NCBI GenBank assembly: GCA_903907955.1 | Contig: CAIVPZ010000071.1 | Coordinates: forward strand, 1-64,000 | Reading direction: 5' to 3' | Length of the DNA stretch: 64,000 nt | Source of the DNA: an uncultured Acetobacteraceae bacterium | GTDB taxonomy: Bacteria; Pseudomonadota; Alphaproteobacteria; Acetobacterales; Acetobacteraceae | Part shown: positions 18,784 through 29,300 of the stretch, one piece after another | How the letters are laid out: every line of letters begins with the position of its first letter | Position numbering within the stretch: the stretch's first letter is position 1 | Position numbers and translations under genes: made by a program | The notes under the pieces: generated by a model | Database searches by the model: none | What the model saw: only the letters and a program-made list of their open reading frames with translations | Told to the model about the DNA's origin: nothing

Positions 18784-19599
18784 TCAACCCACAAAGAACA
18801 CCGGAATTTCATTCACGGTAATATTTTCGTCCTGCTTCGATCGTATCCAGGCATCGAACAGGCGTTCCGCCAGGAAGCTGACGTCCCGATCCTGGTAATG
18901 GTCTCTGCGGGGCCAGTCTACCAACGTTGCAAACGTTCCCAACACACCAAACCAAAGCCGACACAATTCATCAAAATTATTCCAACTCAATATGAACATA
19001 TTCCAGGCATACATCGTAGATCGCGAAAAATGCTGCGCCATATATTTCGTTAGATATGGATTGTTAATTGCAACAATCTTAAACATGTCGAGATAGTCAG
19101 AGACGTTATGGCATTCAGCGTATTGTTCAAATACGTTATTTCCGACCTCTATTTCTTTAGTAGTAATACAACTACTGTCATTTATGCAATCTAATTGCTG
19201 ATTGTCAATCAGATCGCGCCCAAGTTCGATCAGCGTGGCACGGTCAATGCCATTTGTTGGATTGCTGTAGCTTGGGTTGCTGAAATTAAAATATCGACGA
19301 TAGTGGCAAAACCCGACAACATCTGATTTTGGCCCTTCCTGCCATATCTTGTAGATTGCCGAAAGCTCCGACCATCGCCGGTTTTGCAAGGACCGGCCAC
19401 TGCGAAGCAGATCCGTCAGTTCGCCCGGTGGGGCGGAGGCAGCGGCGGGACCGGCATAAATCTGGGTCAAACCGACAAATTGGTCCGGACAGCGTTCCGG
19501 AATATGATTGACAACGTAAATGCGCGCACCCGGCACTGTTTCAGTGTACGTTTCCGTAGCAACAGTCAAAATCGGACAATCAGCAGCCGGATTTGTCAT
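18784..19599 (-). CDS. DUF4422 glycosyltransferase-like protein
   Basis: The 271-residue protein has the DUF4422 landmarks: an early variable region, WSELSAIYKIW, the GFCHYRRYF motif near residue 100, the MYAWNMFILSWNNFDELC block near residue 195 and RDVSFLAERLFDAW near the end. These proteins occur in capsule, O-antigen and exopolysaccharide clusters and resemble GT-A glycosyltransferases; substrates are unknown. The coding sequence is far richer in A+T than its neighbours, especially 19000-19300, which suggests horizontal transfer. It lies beside phosphomannomutase and galU, which supply nucleotide-sugar precursors. The ATG at 19599 is not preceded by a strong ribosome-binding site. Confidence 0.82.
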   Translation of the reverse strand: MTNPAADCPILTVATETYTETVPGARIYVVNHIPERCPDQFVGLTQIYAGPAAASAPPGELTDLLRSGRSLQNRRWSELSAIYKIWQEGPKSDVVGFCHYRRYFNFSNPSYSNPTNGIDRATLIELGRDLIDNQQLDCINDSSCITTKEIEVGNNVFEQYAECHNVSDYLDMFKIVAINNPYLTKYMAQHFSRSTMYAWNMFILSWNNFDELCRLWFGVLGTFATLVDWPRRDHYQDRDVSFLAERLFDAWIRSKQDENITVNEIPVFFVG

Positions 19600-19675
19600 T
19601 TCATTCGTTCATCCCGCAAGGAAATGCGCCCCCTCCCCTGCCTCCGCCCCGGCCGCGCAACCGCCGGCGCCCCGC

Positions 19676-21085
19676 TCAATGCCCGGCCTGCGCCCCGGAG
19701 AAATCCGGCGCCGCCAGCCCCGATTGCTGCAACTGCGCCGCCAGCGCCGCCTTCAGGCGGTCCAGCCCCGCCGCGCTGCCCGCCTCGGCGCGCGCCACCA
19801 GCACCGCCTGGGTGTTGGAGGCGCGCAGCAGCCACCAGCCGTCATCGGTCTGCACCCGCACGCCGTCGATGTCGGAGACAATCGCCGCCGCCGCCTTCAG
19901 CCGGGCGGCGACCTCGGCGATCACCGTGAACTTGCGCGTGTCGTCGCAGTCGAAGCGCAGTTCGGGCGTGTTCAGCACCGCCGGCAGGGCGGCGCGCACC
20001 GCCGACAGACTTCCGTCCATGCGTGCCAGAATGCCGAGCAGCCGGATGGCGGCATACAGCGCGTCATCGAAACCGTACCAGCGGTCGGCGAAGAAGATGT
20101 GGCCCGACATCTCGCCGGCCAGCGGACAGCCGACCTCCGCCATCTTCGACTTGATCAGGCTGTGGCCGGTCTTGAACATCAGCGGCACGCCGCCGGCACG
20201 GCCGATCTCGTCGAACAGCACCTGGCTTGCCTTGACGTCGGCGATGATGGTGGCGCCCGGGTGCGTCTTCAGCACGTCGCGCGCCAGCACCACCAGAAGC
20301 TGGTCGCCGAACAGCACTTCGCCGGTGTCGTCCACCACGCCGATGCGGTCGGCGTCGCCGTCGAAGGCGATGCCGAGATCGGCGCCGCGGCTGCGCACCT
20401 CGGCAATCAGCCGCTCAAGGTTCTGCGGCACCGTGGGGTCGGGATGGTGGTTGGGAAAATTGCCGTCGATTTCGCCGAACAGCACCGTGTGCCGGCCCGG
20501 CAGCAGCCGCACCAGGCGCTCCAGCACCGCACCGGCGGCGCCGTTGCCGTTGTCCCACACCACCTCCAGCGCCCGGTCGCCGCCATCCCAGTCGGCGACC
20601 AGCCGGGCGAGATAGGCGGCGGAGACATCGACCGCGCGCGCGCTGCCCTCCGCCGGCGGCACCACGTCGCCGGCCCCGGCCATGCGGCCGAGATCGGTGA
20701 TGCGGGCGCCGAAGAACGGCTTGCCGTGCAGCATCATCTTGAAGCCATTGTAATCGGGCGGGTTGTGGCTGCCGGTGAGCATGATGCCGCCGGCGGTCGG
20801 CAGCGTGGTGGCGGCGTAGTAGAGCATCGGCGTCGGGCCGCAGCCGATGCGCAGCACCTCCATGCCGCTCGCCTGCAGCCCGGCGACCAGATGCGGTTCC
20901 AGCTCCGGCGAGGAGATCCGCCCGTCATAGCCCACCGCCACCGTGCTGCCGCCCTCGCGGGCGACGACGCTGCCGAAGCAACGACCGATGGCGAAGGCGT
21001 CGGCCGGGTGCAGGGTGCGGCCGACAATGCCGCGGATGTCGTATTCGCGCAGCACGGTGGGGTCGAAGCGGTGCGTGAAGGCCAT
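19676..21085 (-). CDS. Phosphomannomutase/phosphoglucomutase
   Basis: This 469-residue member of the alpha-D-phosphohexomutase family interconverts mannose or glucose 1- and 6-phosphates. The catalytic phosphoserine loop is [15 protein letters not shown] near residue 105, the metal-binding loop is [13 protein letters not shown] near 240, and the sugar-binding loop is GEMSGHIFF near 325. The early [15 protein letters not shown] matches PgmG/AlgC-type enzymes. ATG 21085 is preceded by AGGA; a long upstream in-frame extension is antisense readthrough of galU. galU lies 35 bases upstream in the same direction, so both probably form a precursor-supply operon for surface polysaccharide. Confidence 0.93.
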   Translation of the reverse strand: MAFTHRFDPTVLREYDIRGIVGRTLHPADAFAIGRCFGSVVAREGGSTVAVGYDGRISSPELEPHLVAGLQASGMEVLRIGCGPTPMLYYAATTLPTAGGIMLTGSHNPPDYNGFKMMLHGKPFFGARITDLGRMAGAGDVVPPAEGSARAVDVSAAYLARLVADWDGGDRALEVVWDNGNGAAGAVLERLVRLLPGRHTVLFGEIDGNFPNHHPDPTVPQNLERLIAEVRSRGADLGIAFDGDADRIGVVDDTGEVLFGDQLLVVLARDVLKTHPGATIIADVKASQVLFDEIGRAGGVPLMFKTGHSLIKSKMAEVGCPLAGEMSGHIFFADRWYGFDDALYAAIRLLGILARMDGSLSAVRAALPAVLNTPELRFDCDDTRKFTVIAEVAARLKAAAAIVSDIDGVRVQTDDGWWLLRASNTQAVLVARAEAGSAAGLDRLKAALAAQLQQSGLAAPDFSGAQAGH

Positions 21086-21120
21086 GGAGGGTCCTGCTGA
21101 AATGACGGTGGCAACCGCGG

Positions 21121-21996
21121 TCAGGCAGTAGCGTACTTCCTGAGGAAGGCGCGCACCGCCGGGCCGAGGTCCGGGCGCTTGAGGGCAAAGGCGATCTGCG
21201 CTTCCAGGAAGCCGGCCTTGTCGCCGCAGTCGAAGCGGGTGCCCTCGTAGCGCAGGCCGTGGAAGGGCACCTGGCCGATCAGCCGGGCCATGGCGTCGGT
21301 AAGCTGCACCTCGTTGCCGGCGCCGCGCTCCATGCACGAGAGGTAACGCAGCACCTCCGGCACCAGCACGTAGCGGCCGATGATGGACAGGTTGGAGGGG
21401 GCCAGCTCGGGCTTCGGTTTCTCGACCAGGCCCTTGACCGAAACCAGGCGGCCATCGTCGGAGTCGATGTCGAGGATGCCGTAACGGTTGGTCTGGTCGT
21501 GCGGCACTTCGGTCACCGCCACCACGCAGCCGCCGGTTTCGGCATAGGCATCGGCGAGTTGCTTCATGCAGGGCGTGTCGGCCAGCACCAGGTCATCGGG
21601 CAGCAGGATGGCGAACGGGTCGTCGCCGATGAAGGCGCGGGCGCACCAGATGGCGTGGCCGAGGCCGAGCGGCTCCTGCTGGCGGACAGTAACGATCGCG
21701 CCGGGGGGCAGTTGCTGGTCGCGCAGGGCCTGCAACTCGGCCGTCTTGCCGCGCTCGCGCAGGGTGGCTTCCAGTTCGAAGGCGATGTCGAAATGCTCGA
21801 CCAGCGCGGTCTTGCCGCGGCCGGTGACCATGCAGAACTGCTCGATGCCGGCGGCCCGCGCTTCCTCGACCGCGTACTGGATCAGCGGTTTGTCAACGAC
21901 CGGCAGCATCTCCTTGGCCATCGCCTTGGTGGCGGGCAGGAAACGAGTGCCGAGGCCCGCGACGGGCAGCACGGCCTTGCGCAGCGGCTTGATCAC
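21121..21996 (-). CDS. galU: UTP-glucose-1-phosphate uridylyltransferase
   Basis: The 291-residue enzyme makes UDP-glucose from UTP and glucose 1-phosphate. The nucleotide-binding N-terminus [34 protein letters not shown], the LPDDLVL metal site and GLVEKPKPE are all typical of bacterial GalU. The start is GTG 21996 (VIKPLRK) with AAGGA nine bases upstream; a more distal in-frame ATG adds an unconserved leader. It is followed after 35 bases by phosphomannomutase. UDP-glucose is also the donor used by CrtX-type carotenoid glucosyltransferases such as the one at 43.9 kb. Confidence 0.95.
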   Translation of the reverse strand: MIKPLRKAVLPVAGLGTRFLPATKAMAKEMLPVVDKPLIQYAVEEARAAGIEQFCMVTGRGKTALVEHFDIAFELEATLRERGKTAELQALRDQQLPPGAIVTVRQQEPLGLGHAIWCARAFIGDDPFAILLPDDLVLADTPCMKQLADAYAETGGCVVAVTEVPHDQTNRYGILDIDSDDGRLVSVKGLVEKPKPELAPSNLSIIGRYVLVPEVLRYLSCMERGAGNEVQLTDAMARLIGQVPFHGLRYEGTRFDCGDKAGFLEAQIAFALKRPDLGPAVRAFLRKYATA

Positions 21997-22119
21997 GCGA
22001 GTGGTTCCTTGGAGAACTGGGACGAGAACAGAAAAGCAGCCAGGCGGGGCGGGACTATGGCGCTGGGCAAGCGGGTGAAGCAAGGCCAGGGCTCCGGCCT
22101 GGACCCTTCCTTCACCAGC

Positions 22120-22566
22120 TCACCCCAGCAGCGCGTCCCGCGCCTGATTGATCCGCGCGGCCAGCCAGTCGGACCCGCCGACATCCGGATGGGCAGCCCG
22201 CATCAGCCGGTGGTGCGCGGCCCTTATCTCCGCCGCACTCGCCCCGGGTTTCAGCCCGAGCACCTGCCATGCCTCCTCGCGCGTCATCCGCCCGCCCGGC
22301 TCGGCCCGCTGCCGTGGCCCGGGACCGCGCGCGGCGGCACCCGGACGGGCCTGCCCCACCCAGCTCCACAGCAGCGGCCCGAGCAGCACCAGCGTGCCCA
22401 GCCCGGCAGGGCCGCGGGTGAACAGCAGCATAACCGACAGCAACAGCCCGCCGATCGCCAGCATCCAGAAGCCGAACTGCTTGATGCTGGCCACCTGCGC
22501 CCGCGAGAAGGCGCCGAGTGCCCCCATCAGCACCAGCAGCGCGAAGATACCGAGCAGAAAGAACAT
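22120..22566 (-). CDS. Membrane-anchored DnaJ-domain protein
   Basis: The 148-residue protein has two hydrophobic segments (about 1-18 and 32-70) followed by an Arg/Pro linker. A short C-terminal J domain (residues 94-148) begins MTREEAWQVLGL and contains the essential HPD tripeptide (RAAHPDVGGS). This layout resembles Tim14/Pam18-like J proteins of alphaproteobacteria, which stimulate DnaK-type ATPases at the membrane. It lies nine bases downstream of the malic enzyme gene on the same strand and probably shares its transcript. Client and location of action are inferred. Confidence 0.85.
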   Translation of the reverse strand: MFFLLGIFALLVLMGALGAFSRAQVASIKQFGFWMLAIGGLLLSVMLLFTRGPAGLGTLVLLGPLLWSWVGQARPGAAARGPGPRQRAEPGGRMTREEAWQVLGLKPGASAAEIRAAHHRLMRAAHPDVGGSDWLAARINQARDALLG

Positions 22567-22575
22567 CCCGGCGCC

Positions 22576-24858
22576 TCAGATTCGCAAGGATCGCAGCGCC
22601 TGGGCCTCAAGCGCGGCGATCGCACTGACGTTGAGGATGCCGCGGGCGGTGACGGTGGGCGGCACCACATGCACCGCCTTCGCCATGCCCAGCAGCAGCG
22701 GCCCGACCACCAGCCCTTCCGCCGCCGCCTTCAGCAGGTTGAAGGCGATGTGGGCGGCATCCAGCCCCGGCATCACCAGCAGATTGGCCGATCCGGTCAG
22801 CCGCGATTCCGGCACCAGGCGCTGGCGGATCGCCTCCGCCAGGGCGGCATCGGCGTGCATCTCGCCGTCGATCTGCAGATCGGGATCGCGTTCGCGGATC
22901 AACTCCAGCGCCTGGCGCATCTTGCGCGCGCTCGGCGAGTTGCTGGAGCCGAAGCTGGAATGCGACAGCAGCGCCGCCTTCGGGTGCAGGCCGAAACTGC
23001 GCACCGACTCGGCCGCCAGCAGGGTCATTTCCGCGACCTGCTCGGCGGTGGGGTCGAGGTTCATGTGGGTGTCGCAGATGAACAGCACGCCGGCCTGCAC
23101 GATCAGGCAGGACAGCGCATAGATGCGGCTGACCTCGGGGCGTTTGGGGATCACCTGCATGACGTATTGCATGTGCCGCCACCAGGCGCCGCTGCCGCCG
23201 CAGATGGCGGCGTCGGCACGGCCGGCGTGCAGCAGCAGGGTGGCGGCGACGGTGGGCCGGGTGCGCACGCGGCGGGCGGCGGCCTCGGGCGGCACGCCGC
23301 GGCGCGCCACCAGGCGCTGGTATTCCGCCACCAGCGGGCCGAACACCGCCTCGTCCTGGCCGGGGTCGAGCACCTGCACGCTCTCGTTCAGGTCCATGCG
23401 CAGGCCCAGTTCGCGCACCCGCCGCTCGATCACGCCGCGGCGGCCGATCAGGATCGGGCGGGCCATGTCGTCATCCACCAGGATCTGCACCGCGCGCAGC
23501 ACCCGCTCGTCCTCGCCCTCGGCATAGACCACCCGCGCCGGGGCCGCCTTGGCGCGCTCGAACACCGGCCGCATGAGCTGGCCGGAGCGGAAGGCGAAGC
23601 GCTCCAGCTCGCGCTCATAAGCGGCGAAATCGGCGATCGGCCGGCGGGCGACGCCCGACTGCATGGCGGCGCGCGCCACCGCCGGCGCGATCTGCATGAT
23701 CAGCCGCGGATCGAACGGCTTGGGGATGATGTATTCCGCGCCGAACACCGGGGCGACGCCGCCATAGGCGGTGGCCACCACTTCGTCGGCCTCGCTGCGC
23801 GCCAGTTCGGCCAGCGCCTCGACGGCGGCGAGTTTCATCGCCTCGTTGATGGTGGTGGCGCCGACATCCAGCGCGCCGCGGAAAATGAACGGGAAACACA
23901 GGACGTTGTTGACCTGGTTCGGATAGTCGCTGCGGCCGGTGGCGACGATGGCATCCGGCCGGGCGGCGCGCACCGATTCCGGCAGGATCTCCGGCTCGGG
24001 ATTGGCCAGGGCCAGGATCAGCGGCTTCGGCGCGAACCGGCCGAGCCATTCCGGCTTGAGCACGCGCGGGGCGGACAGGCCGAGGAACACGTCGGCCCCC
24101 GCCAGCACCTCGTCCAGCGTGCGCGCCGGGGTGGCCTGGGCGTAGCGGCGCATGCGGTCGGTCAGGTCGTTGCGGCCGACATGCACCACGCCCTTGATGT
24201 CGGTGAGGATGACCGCCTCCGGCCGCAGCCCCATCGTCACCAGCAGATCGACGCAGGCCATGGCGGCGGCGCCGGCGCCGGAGGTGACCAGCCGCACCTC
24301 CTCCAGCCGCTTGCCCTGCAGCAGCAGGCCGTTGCGCACCGCGGCGGCGACGGTGATGGCGGTGCCGTGCTGGTCGTCGTGAAACACCGGGATCGCCATG
24401 CGGGCGCGCAGCTTCTGCTCGATCTCGAAGCACTCGGGCGCCTTGATGTCTTCCAGGTTGATCGCGCCGAAGGTCGGCTCCAGGGCGGCGACCACCTCGA
24501 CGAAGCGGTCGGGGTCCGGCTCGTTGACCTCGATGTCGAACACGTCGATGCCGGCGAACTTCTTGAACAGGACGGCCTTGCCCTCCATCACCGGCTTGGC
24601 GGCCAGCGGGCCGATATTGCCCAGGCCGAGCACGGCGGTGCCGTTGGAGATCACGCCGACCAGATTGCCGCGGGCGGTGTAGTCGAAGGCGGTCGCGGGG
24701 TTGGCGGCGATCTCCTGGCAGGCGGCGGCGACCCCGGGGGAATAGGCGAGCGCCAGGTCGCGCTGGGTGGCCATGCGCTTGGTCGGCTCGATCTGCAGTT
24801 TTCCGGGACGCGGCAGGCGGTGGTAGTCGAGTGCTGCCTTGCGAAAGTCTTCGTCCAT
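22576..24858 (-). CDS. maeB: NADP-dependent malic enzyme with phosphotransacetylase-like domain
   Basis: The 760-residue MaeB-type protein oxidatively decarboxylates malate to pyruvate with NADPH. The malic enzyme part (1-430) shows [37 protein letters not shown] and the nucleotide loop [14 protein letters not shown]. The C-terminal part (about 440-760) is a phosphate acetyltransferase-like domain ([13 protein letters not shown] block read here as [12 protein letters not shown], and [19 protein letters not shown]), which in homologues is regulatory. ATG 24858 gives [13 protein letters not shown], the usual family start. It is divergent from the CoxL-like gene across 151 bases and followed by the DnaJ-domain gene. 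Confidence 0.95.
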   Translation of the reverse strand: MDEDFRKAALDYHRLPRPGKLQIEPTKRMATQRDLALAYSPGVAAACQEIAANPATAFDYTARGNLVGVISNGTAVLGLGNIGPLAAKPVMEGKAVLFKKFAGIDVFDIEVNEPDPDRFVEVVAALEPTFGAINLEDIKAPECFEIEQKLRARMAIPVFHDDQHGTAITVAAAVRNGLLLQGKRLEEVRLVTSGAGAAAMACVDLLVTMGLRPEAVILTDIKGVVHVGRNDLTDRMRRYAQATPARTLDEVLAGADVFLGLSAPRVLKPEWLGRFAPKPLILALANPEPEILPESVRAARPDAIVATGRSDYPNQVNNVLCFPFIFRGALDVGATTINEAMKLAAVEALAELARSEADEVVATAYGGVAPVFGAEYIIPKPFDPRLIMQIAPAVARAAMQSGVARRPIADFAAYERELERFAFRSGQLMRPVFERAKAAPARVVYAEGEDERVLRAVQILVDDDMARPILIGRRGVIERRVRELGLRMDLNESVQVLDPGQDEAVFGPLVAEYQRLVARRGVPPEAAARRVRTRPTVAATLLLHAGRADAAICGGSGAWWRHMQYVMQVIPKRPEVSRIYALSCLIVQAGVLFICDTHMNLDPTAEQVAEMTLLAAESVRSFGLHPKAALLSHSSFGSSNSPSARKMRQALELIRERDPDLQIDGEMHADAALAEAIRQRLVPESRLTGSANLLVMPGLDAAHIAFNLLKAAAEGLVVGPLLLGMAKAVHVVPPTVTARGILNVSAIAALEAQALRSLRI

Positions 24859-25009
24859 GCCGGTGGTTCCCGCCCGTATCGTCGGGGGCAGGATCGGCTC
24901 TTTGGGGCGCTTGGGCAAGCAAGCCACGGCAGGCCAGCCGCCCCTTGGCGTTTGCGGCCGTTTTCGTCCATGCTGGCGGGCAACCGCCAAATCCCGGAGA
25001 GGAAGCGCC

Positions 25010-27322
25010 ATGACCAAGTTCGGCATCGCCCAGTCCGTCCGCCGCGTCGAGGACCCGCGCCTGCTGAAAGGCCATGGCACCTATACCGACGACATCACCC
25101 TGCCCGGCATGCTCTACGGCGTGGTGCTGCGCAGCCCGCACGCCGCGGCGAACATCCTCGCCATCGACACCAGCGCCGCCGCCGCCACCCCGGGGGTGCT
25201 CGCGGTCCTCACCGGCGCCGACCTCGACATCGGCCCCCTGCCCTGCATCGTCAGCCTCACCAACCGCGACGGCTCGAAACAATACACCCCGCCCTACCCC
25301 GCTCTGGCCGGCGACGCGGTGCATCATGTCGGCGCCCCGGTCGCCTTCGTGGTGGCGGAAACCGTGCAGGCCGCCCGCGACGCAGCGGAAGCGATCATCG
25401 TCGATTACGACATCCTGCCCTCGGTCACCGACCTCGCCACCGCGCTGGACCCGGATGTGCCGCAGGTGTGGGACGCCGCGCCCGGCAATATCTGCTTCGA
25501 CTGGCAAACCGGGCAGCAGGAACAAACCGACGCGCTGTTCGCCCAGGCCGCCCACGTCACCCGCCTGACCGTGGTGAACAACCGCATCGTGGTCGCCTCG
25601 ATGGAGGCGCGCGCCGCATTGGCCGAGTACGACGCCGCCACCCAACGCTGGACCCTGCGCACCAACACCCAGGGCGGCTGGCTGCTCAAGGACCTGCTCG
25701 GCAAGGCGGTGTTCGGCACCGGCCCGGAAAGCTTCCGCATCATCACCCCCGATGTCGGCGGCGGCTTCGGCATGAAGCTGTTCCTGTATCCCGAGCAGGT
25801 GCTGACCTGCTTCGCCGCCCGCCGCCTCGGCCGCCCGGTGAAGTGGACCAGCGATCGCAGCGAGGCCTTCCTCGCCGACACGCACGGGCGCGACAACATC
25901 ACCCTGGGCGAACTCGCGCTCGATGCGGACGGAAAGTTCCTTGCGTTACGCTCCCGCAACGTTGCCAATATGGGTTCCGCGCTGAGCAACTTCGCGCCGT
26001 TCATCCCCACCATGGCGGGCAGCGGGGTGCTGGCCAGCGTGTATGGCTTCCAGGCGATCTACGCCAACGTGATCGGCGTGTTCACCAACACCGTGCCGGT
26101 GGATGCCTATCGCGGCGCCGGCCGGCCGGAGGCCAATTACCTGGTCGAGCGCCTGATCGACCGCGCCGCCCGCGAGCTGAACATCGACCGCGCCGAACTC
26201 CGCCGCCGCAACATGGTCGGCCCGGAGGCGATGCCGCACACCACGCCAACCGGGAAGGTGTACGATTCCGGCGAGTTCCGCCTGGTGTTCGATGCCGCGC
26301 TGAAAACCGCCGGCTGGGCCGGCTTCGAGGGGCGCCGCGCCGAGGCCGCCGCGCGCGGCCGGCGCCGCGGCATCGGGCTGGCCTACTACCTGGAAGCGAC
26401 CGGCGGCGGCCCCACCGAACGCGCCGAAATCCGCTTCGCCGAGGACGGCTTCGTCGATGTCTATGTCGGCACCCAGTCCACCGGCCAGGGCCACGAGACC
26501 GCCTATGTGCAGCTCACCGTGGACCGGCTCGGCGTGCCGGGCGAGCGCGTGCGGATACGCCAGGGCGACACCGACACCATCCCCGAGGGCGGCGGCACCG
26601 GCGGGGCGCGCAGCCTGTATTCCGAGGGCCAGGCGATCCTCGCCACCGCCGCCACCGTGATCGAGAACGGCCGCCGCGCCGCCTCCGAGGCGCTGGAAGC
26701 GGCGCCGGTGGACATCGTGTTCGAGGCCGGACGGTTCGCCATCGCCGGCACCGACCGCGGCATCGGCATTCTCGAACTGGCCGCCACCCAGCGCGCCCGC
26801 GCCGCCGCCGGCGAGGCCGCGGCCACGCTCGATGCCGCCGAGGTGGCCGAGATCAAATCGCACACCTTCCCCAATGGCTGCCACATCGCCGAAGTGGAGG
26901 TGGACCCGGAAACCGGGCAGGTGGCGCTGCTGCGCTATTCGGTCACCGACGATGTGGGCAAGGCGGTCAACCCGATGATCGTGCGGGGGCAGGTGCATGG
27001 CGGCGTGGCGCAGGGCTTCGGCCAGGCGGTGCTGGAGCGCACCGTGTTCGACCCGGTCTCCGGCCAGTTGCTGTCCGGCAGTTTCATGGATTACGCCCTG
27101 CCGCGCGCCGACGACCTGCCGGACATCGAGGTGGAACTGATCGAGGTGCCATGCGCCACCAACCCGCTCGGGGTAAAGGGCGCCGGCGAGGCCGGTGCCG
27201 TGGGCAGCCCGCCGGCGCTGATCAACGCGATTCTGGACGCGCTGGCGCCGCTGGGGGTGGCGCATATCGACATGCCGGCGACGCCGGAGCGGGTTTGGAC
27301 GGCGGTGAGAGCGGCGGCCTGA
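25010..27322 (+). CDS. CoxL-like molybdopterin-binding hydroxylase subunit (form II type), no partner subunits nearby
   Basis: A 770-residue large subunit of the xanthine dehydrogenase/CO dehydrogenase family. It shows RRVEDPRLLKGHGTYTDD at the start, the pterin-binding PDVGGGFGMK and TGQGHET, and the conserved glutamate loop VKGAGEAGAVGSP near the C-terminus. The active-site loop reads AYRGAGR, as in form II (not true CO dehydrogenase) enzymes, so an aldehyde, purine or other heterocycle hydroxylase is more likely. GGAGAGGAAG precedes the ATG. The usual FAD (CoxM) and 2Fe-2S (CoxS) subunit genes are absent on both sides, which is unusual. moeA and moaC for cofactor synthesis lie at 54-56 kb. 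Confidence 0.88.
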   Translation: MTKFGIAQSVRRVEDPRLLKGHGTYTDDITLPGMLYGVVLRSPHAAANILAIDTSAAAATPGVLAVLTGADLDIGPLPCIVSLTNRDGSKQYTPPYPALAGDAVHHVGAPVAFVVAETVQAARDAAEAIIVDYDILPSVTDLATALDPDVPQVWDAAPGNICFDWQTGQQEQTDALFAQAAHVTRLTVVNNRIVVASMEARAALAEYDAATQRWTLRTNTQGGWLLKDLLGKAVFGTGPESFRIITPDVGGGFGMKLFLYPEQVLTCFAARRLGRPVKWTSDRSEAFLADTHGRDNITLGELALDADGKFLALRSRNVANMGSALSNFAPFIPTMAGSGVLASVYGFQAIYANVIGVFTNTVPVDAYRGAGRPEANYLVERLIDRAARELNIDRAELRRRNMVGPEAMPHTTPTGKVYDSGEFRLVFDAALKTAGWAGFEGRRAEAAARGRRRGIGLAYYLEATGGGPTERAEIRFAEDGFVDVYVGTQSTGQGHETAYVQLTVDRLGVPGERVRIRQGDTDTIPEGGGTGGARSLYSEGQAILATAATVIENGRRAASEALEAAPVDIVFEAGRFAIAGTDRGIGILELAATQRARAAAGEAAATLDAAEVAEIKSHTFPNGCHIAEVEVDPETGQVALLRYSVTDDVGKAVNPMIVRGQVHGGVAQGFGQAVLERTVFDPVSGQLLSGSFMDYALPRADDLPDIEVELIEVPCATNPLGVKGAGEAGAVGSPPALINAILDALAPLGVAHIDMPATPERVWTAVRAAA

Positions 27323-27403
27323 TCCTGCCGGCAGTGCTGCCGCGCGCGTCGCGGCGTCCGACGGATCTCCCGGTCGCACCAATGTCGTGGCAGGATAGCC
27401 GGC

Positions 27404-27812
27404 ATGAGCGCGCACGCCACCACCCCGCCGGTCGCCCTTTGGGAAGCCATCCGCTTCGACGCCGCCGGGCTGGTCCCGGCCATCGCCCAGCAGCACGACA
27501 CCGGCGAGGTGCTGATGCTGGCCTGGATGAACCGCGAGTCGGTGGCGGAAACGCTGGCCACCGGCCGCGTCTGCTATTTCAGCCGCAGCCGCGGCCGGCT
27601 CTGGCGCAAGGGCGAAAGCTCCGGCCAGGCGCAGCATCTGGTGGAACTGCGGGTCGATTGCGACGGGGATACGATCCTCCTGCTGGTGAACCAGGAGGGA
27701 GTCGCCTGCCATACCGGCCGCCGCGATTGTTTCTACCGGGCGGTGCGCAACGGCGAACTGGTGGAGATCGCCGCCCCGGCGATCGACCCTGACACGCTCT
27801 ACGGCCGCACCG

Positions 27813-27820
<8 letters not shown>
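27404..27820 (+). CDS. hisI: Phosphoribosyl-AMP cyclohydrolase
   Basis: The 138-residue enzyme opens the purine ring of phosphoribosyl-AMP in histidine synthesis. It contains [28 protein letters not shown] and the zinc-ligand region [14 protein letters not shown]. The protein is a stand-alone HisI without the HisE pyrophosphohydrolase domain. It overlaps the next gene, a COG0523 GTPase, by eight bases. In other bacteria a linked or paralogous hisI with a COG0523 metallochaperone is a recognised zinc-limitation arrangement. I found no obvious Zur operator in the 81-bp upstream gap. Confidence 0.95.
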
Positions 27821-28850
<1,030 letters not shown>

Positions 28851-28868
28851 GGGACGCGCCTGCGCGGT

Positions 28869-29048
28869 TTAGCTGAGCCAGCGCGGTGGTTGCGCCATCT
28901 GCCCACGGCGCGCCACCGCGTCCCCGGCCAGTTCCAGCACCGCTGCCATTTCGGCCACCGATACGCCATCGCTGTCCATGACCAGCCGGATCAGCGGGTC
29001 GGTCAGCAGGGTCTCGAAGGTCAGCATCGGGTGGCTCTCGGCAATCAT
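28869..29048 (-). CDS. Small hypothetical protein, 59 residues
   Basis: A small frame starts at ATG 29048 with GGAG ten bases upstream and encodes 59 residues. The core (LLTDPLIRLVMDSDGVSVAE followed by a second helix) is amphipathic and looks like a small helical domain; there is no signal or membrane span. I do not recognise the family. It is convergent with the COG0523 gene, whose stop is 18 bases from its own. The ribosome-binding site and conserved-looking helix pattern favour a real gene, but this rests on pattern only. Confidence 0.45.
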   Translation of the reverse strand: MIAESHPMLTFETLLTDPLIRLVMDSDGVSVAEMAAVLELAGDAVARRGQMAQPPRWLS

Positions 29049-29300
29049 GCTCGTGCACTCCAAGGCAACGCCATGCCCTCATACAGCACGGCAATATTGT
29101 CAACATGTTGGCAGAATGCCCAGGGCGGCGAAAATTGCCGCAAACAACCGCGTGAGCCGGCAAAAAAAACCGTGCTGCCGGAGCAATGTCGGGATTGGCC
29201 AGTGCCGGCTGACCCGCCATTGACGGAATCCCCAACAATTCCGCCGCCACATGCGCCAAAATGCGGACGGCGCGAACCGCAGGCTTCAGGGGGACAACGA

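Noticed and set aside
27323..27403. Zur box before hisI
   Set aside because: No palindromic AT-rich Zur-like sequence is present in the 81-bp gap.
21259..27792. A plus-strand open frame of more than 2,100 codons through galU, maeB and the CoxL-like gene
   Set aside because: Its translation is low-complexity Gly/Arg/His-rich and antisense to galU and maeB; it is a high-GC shadow frame.
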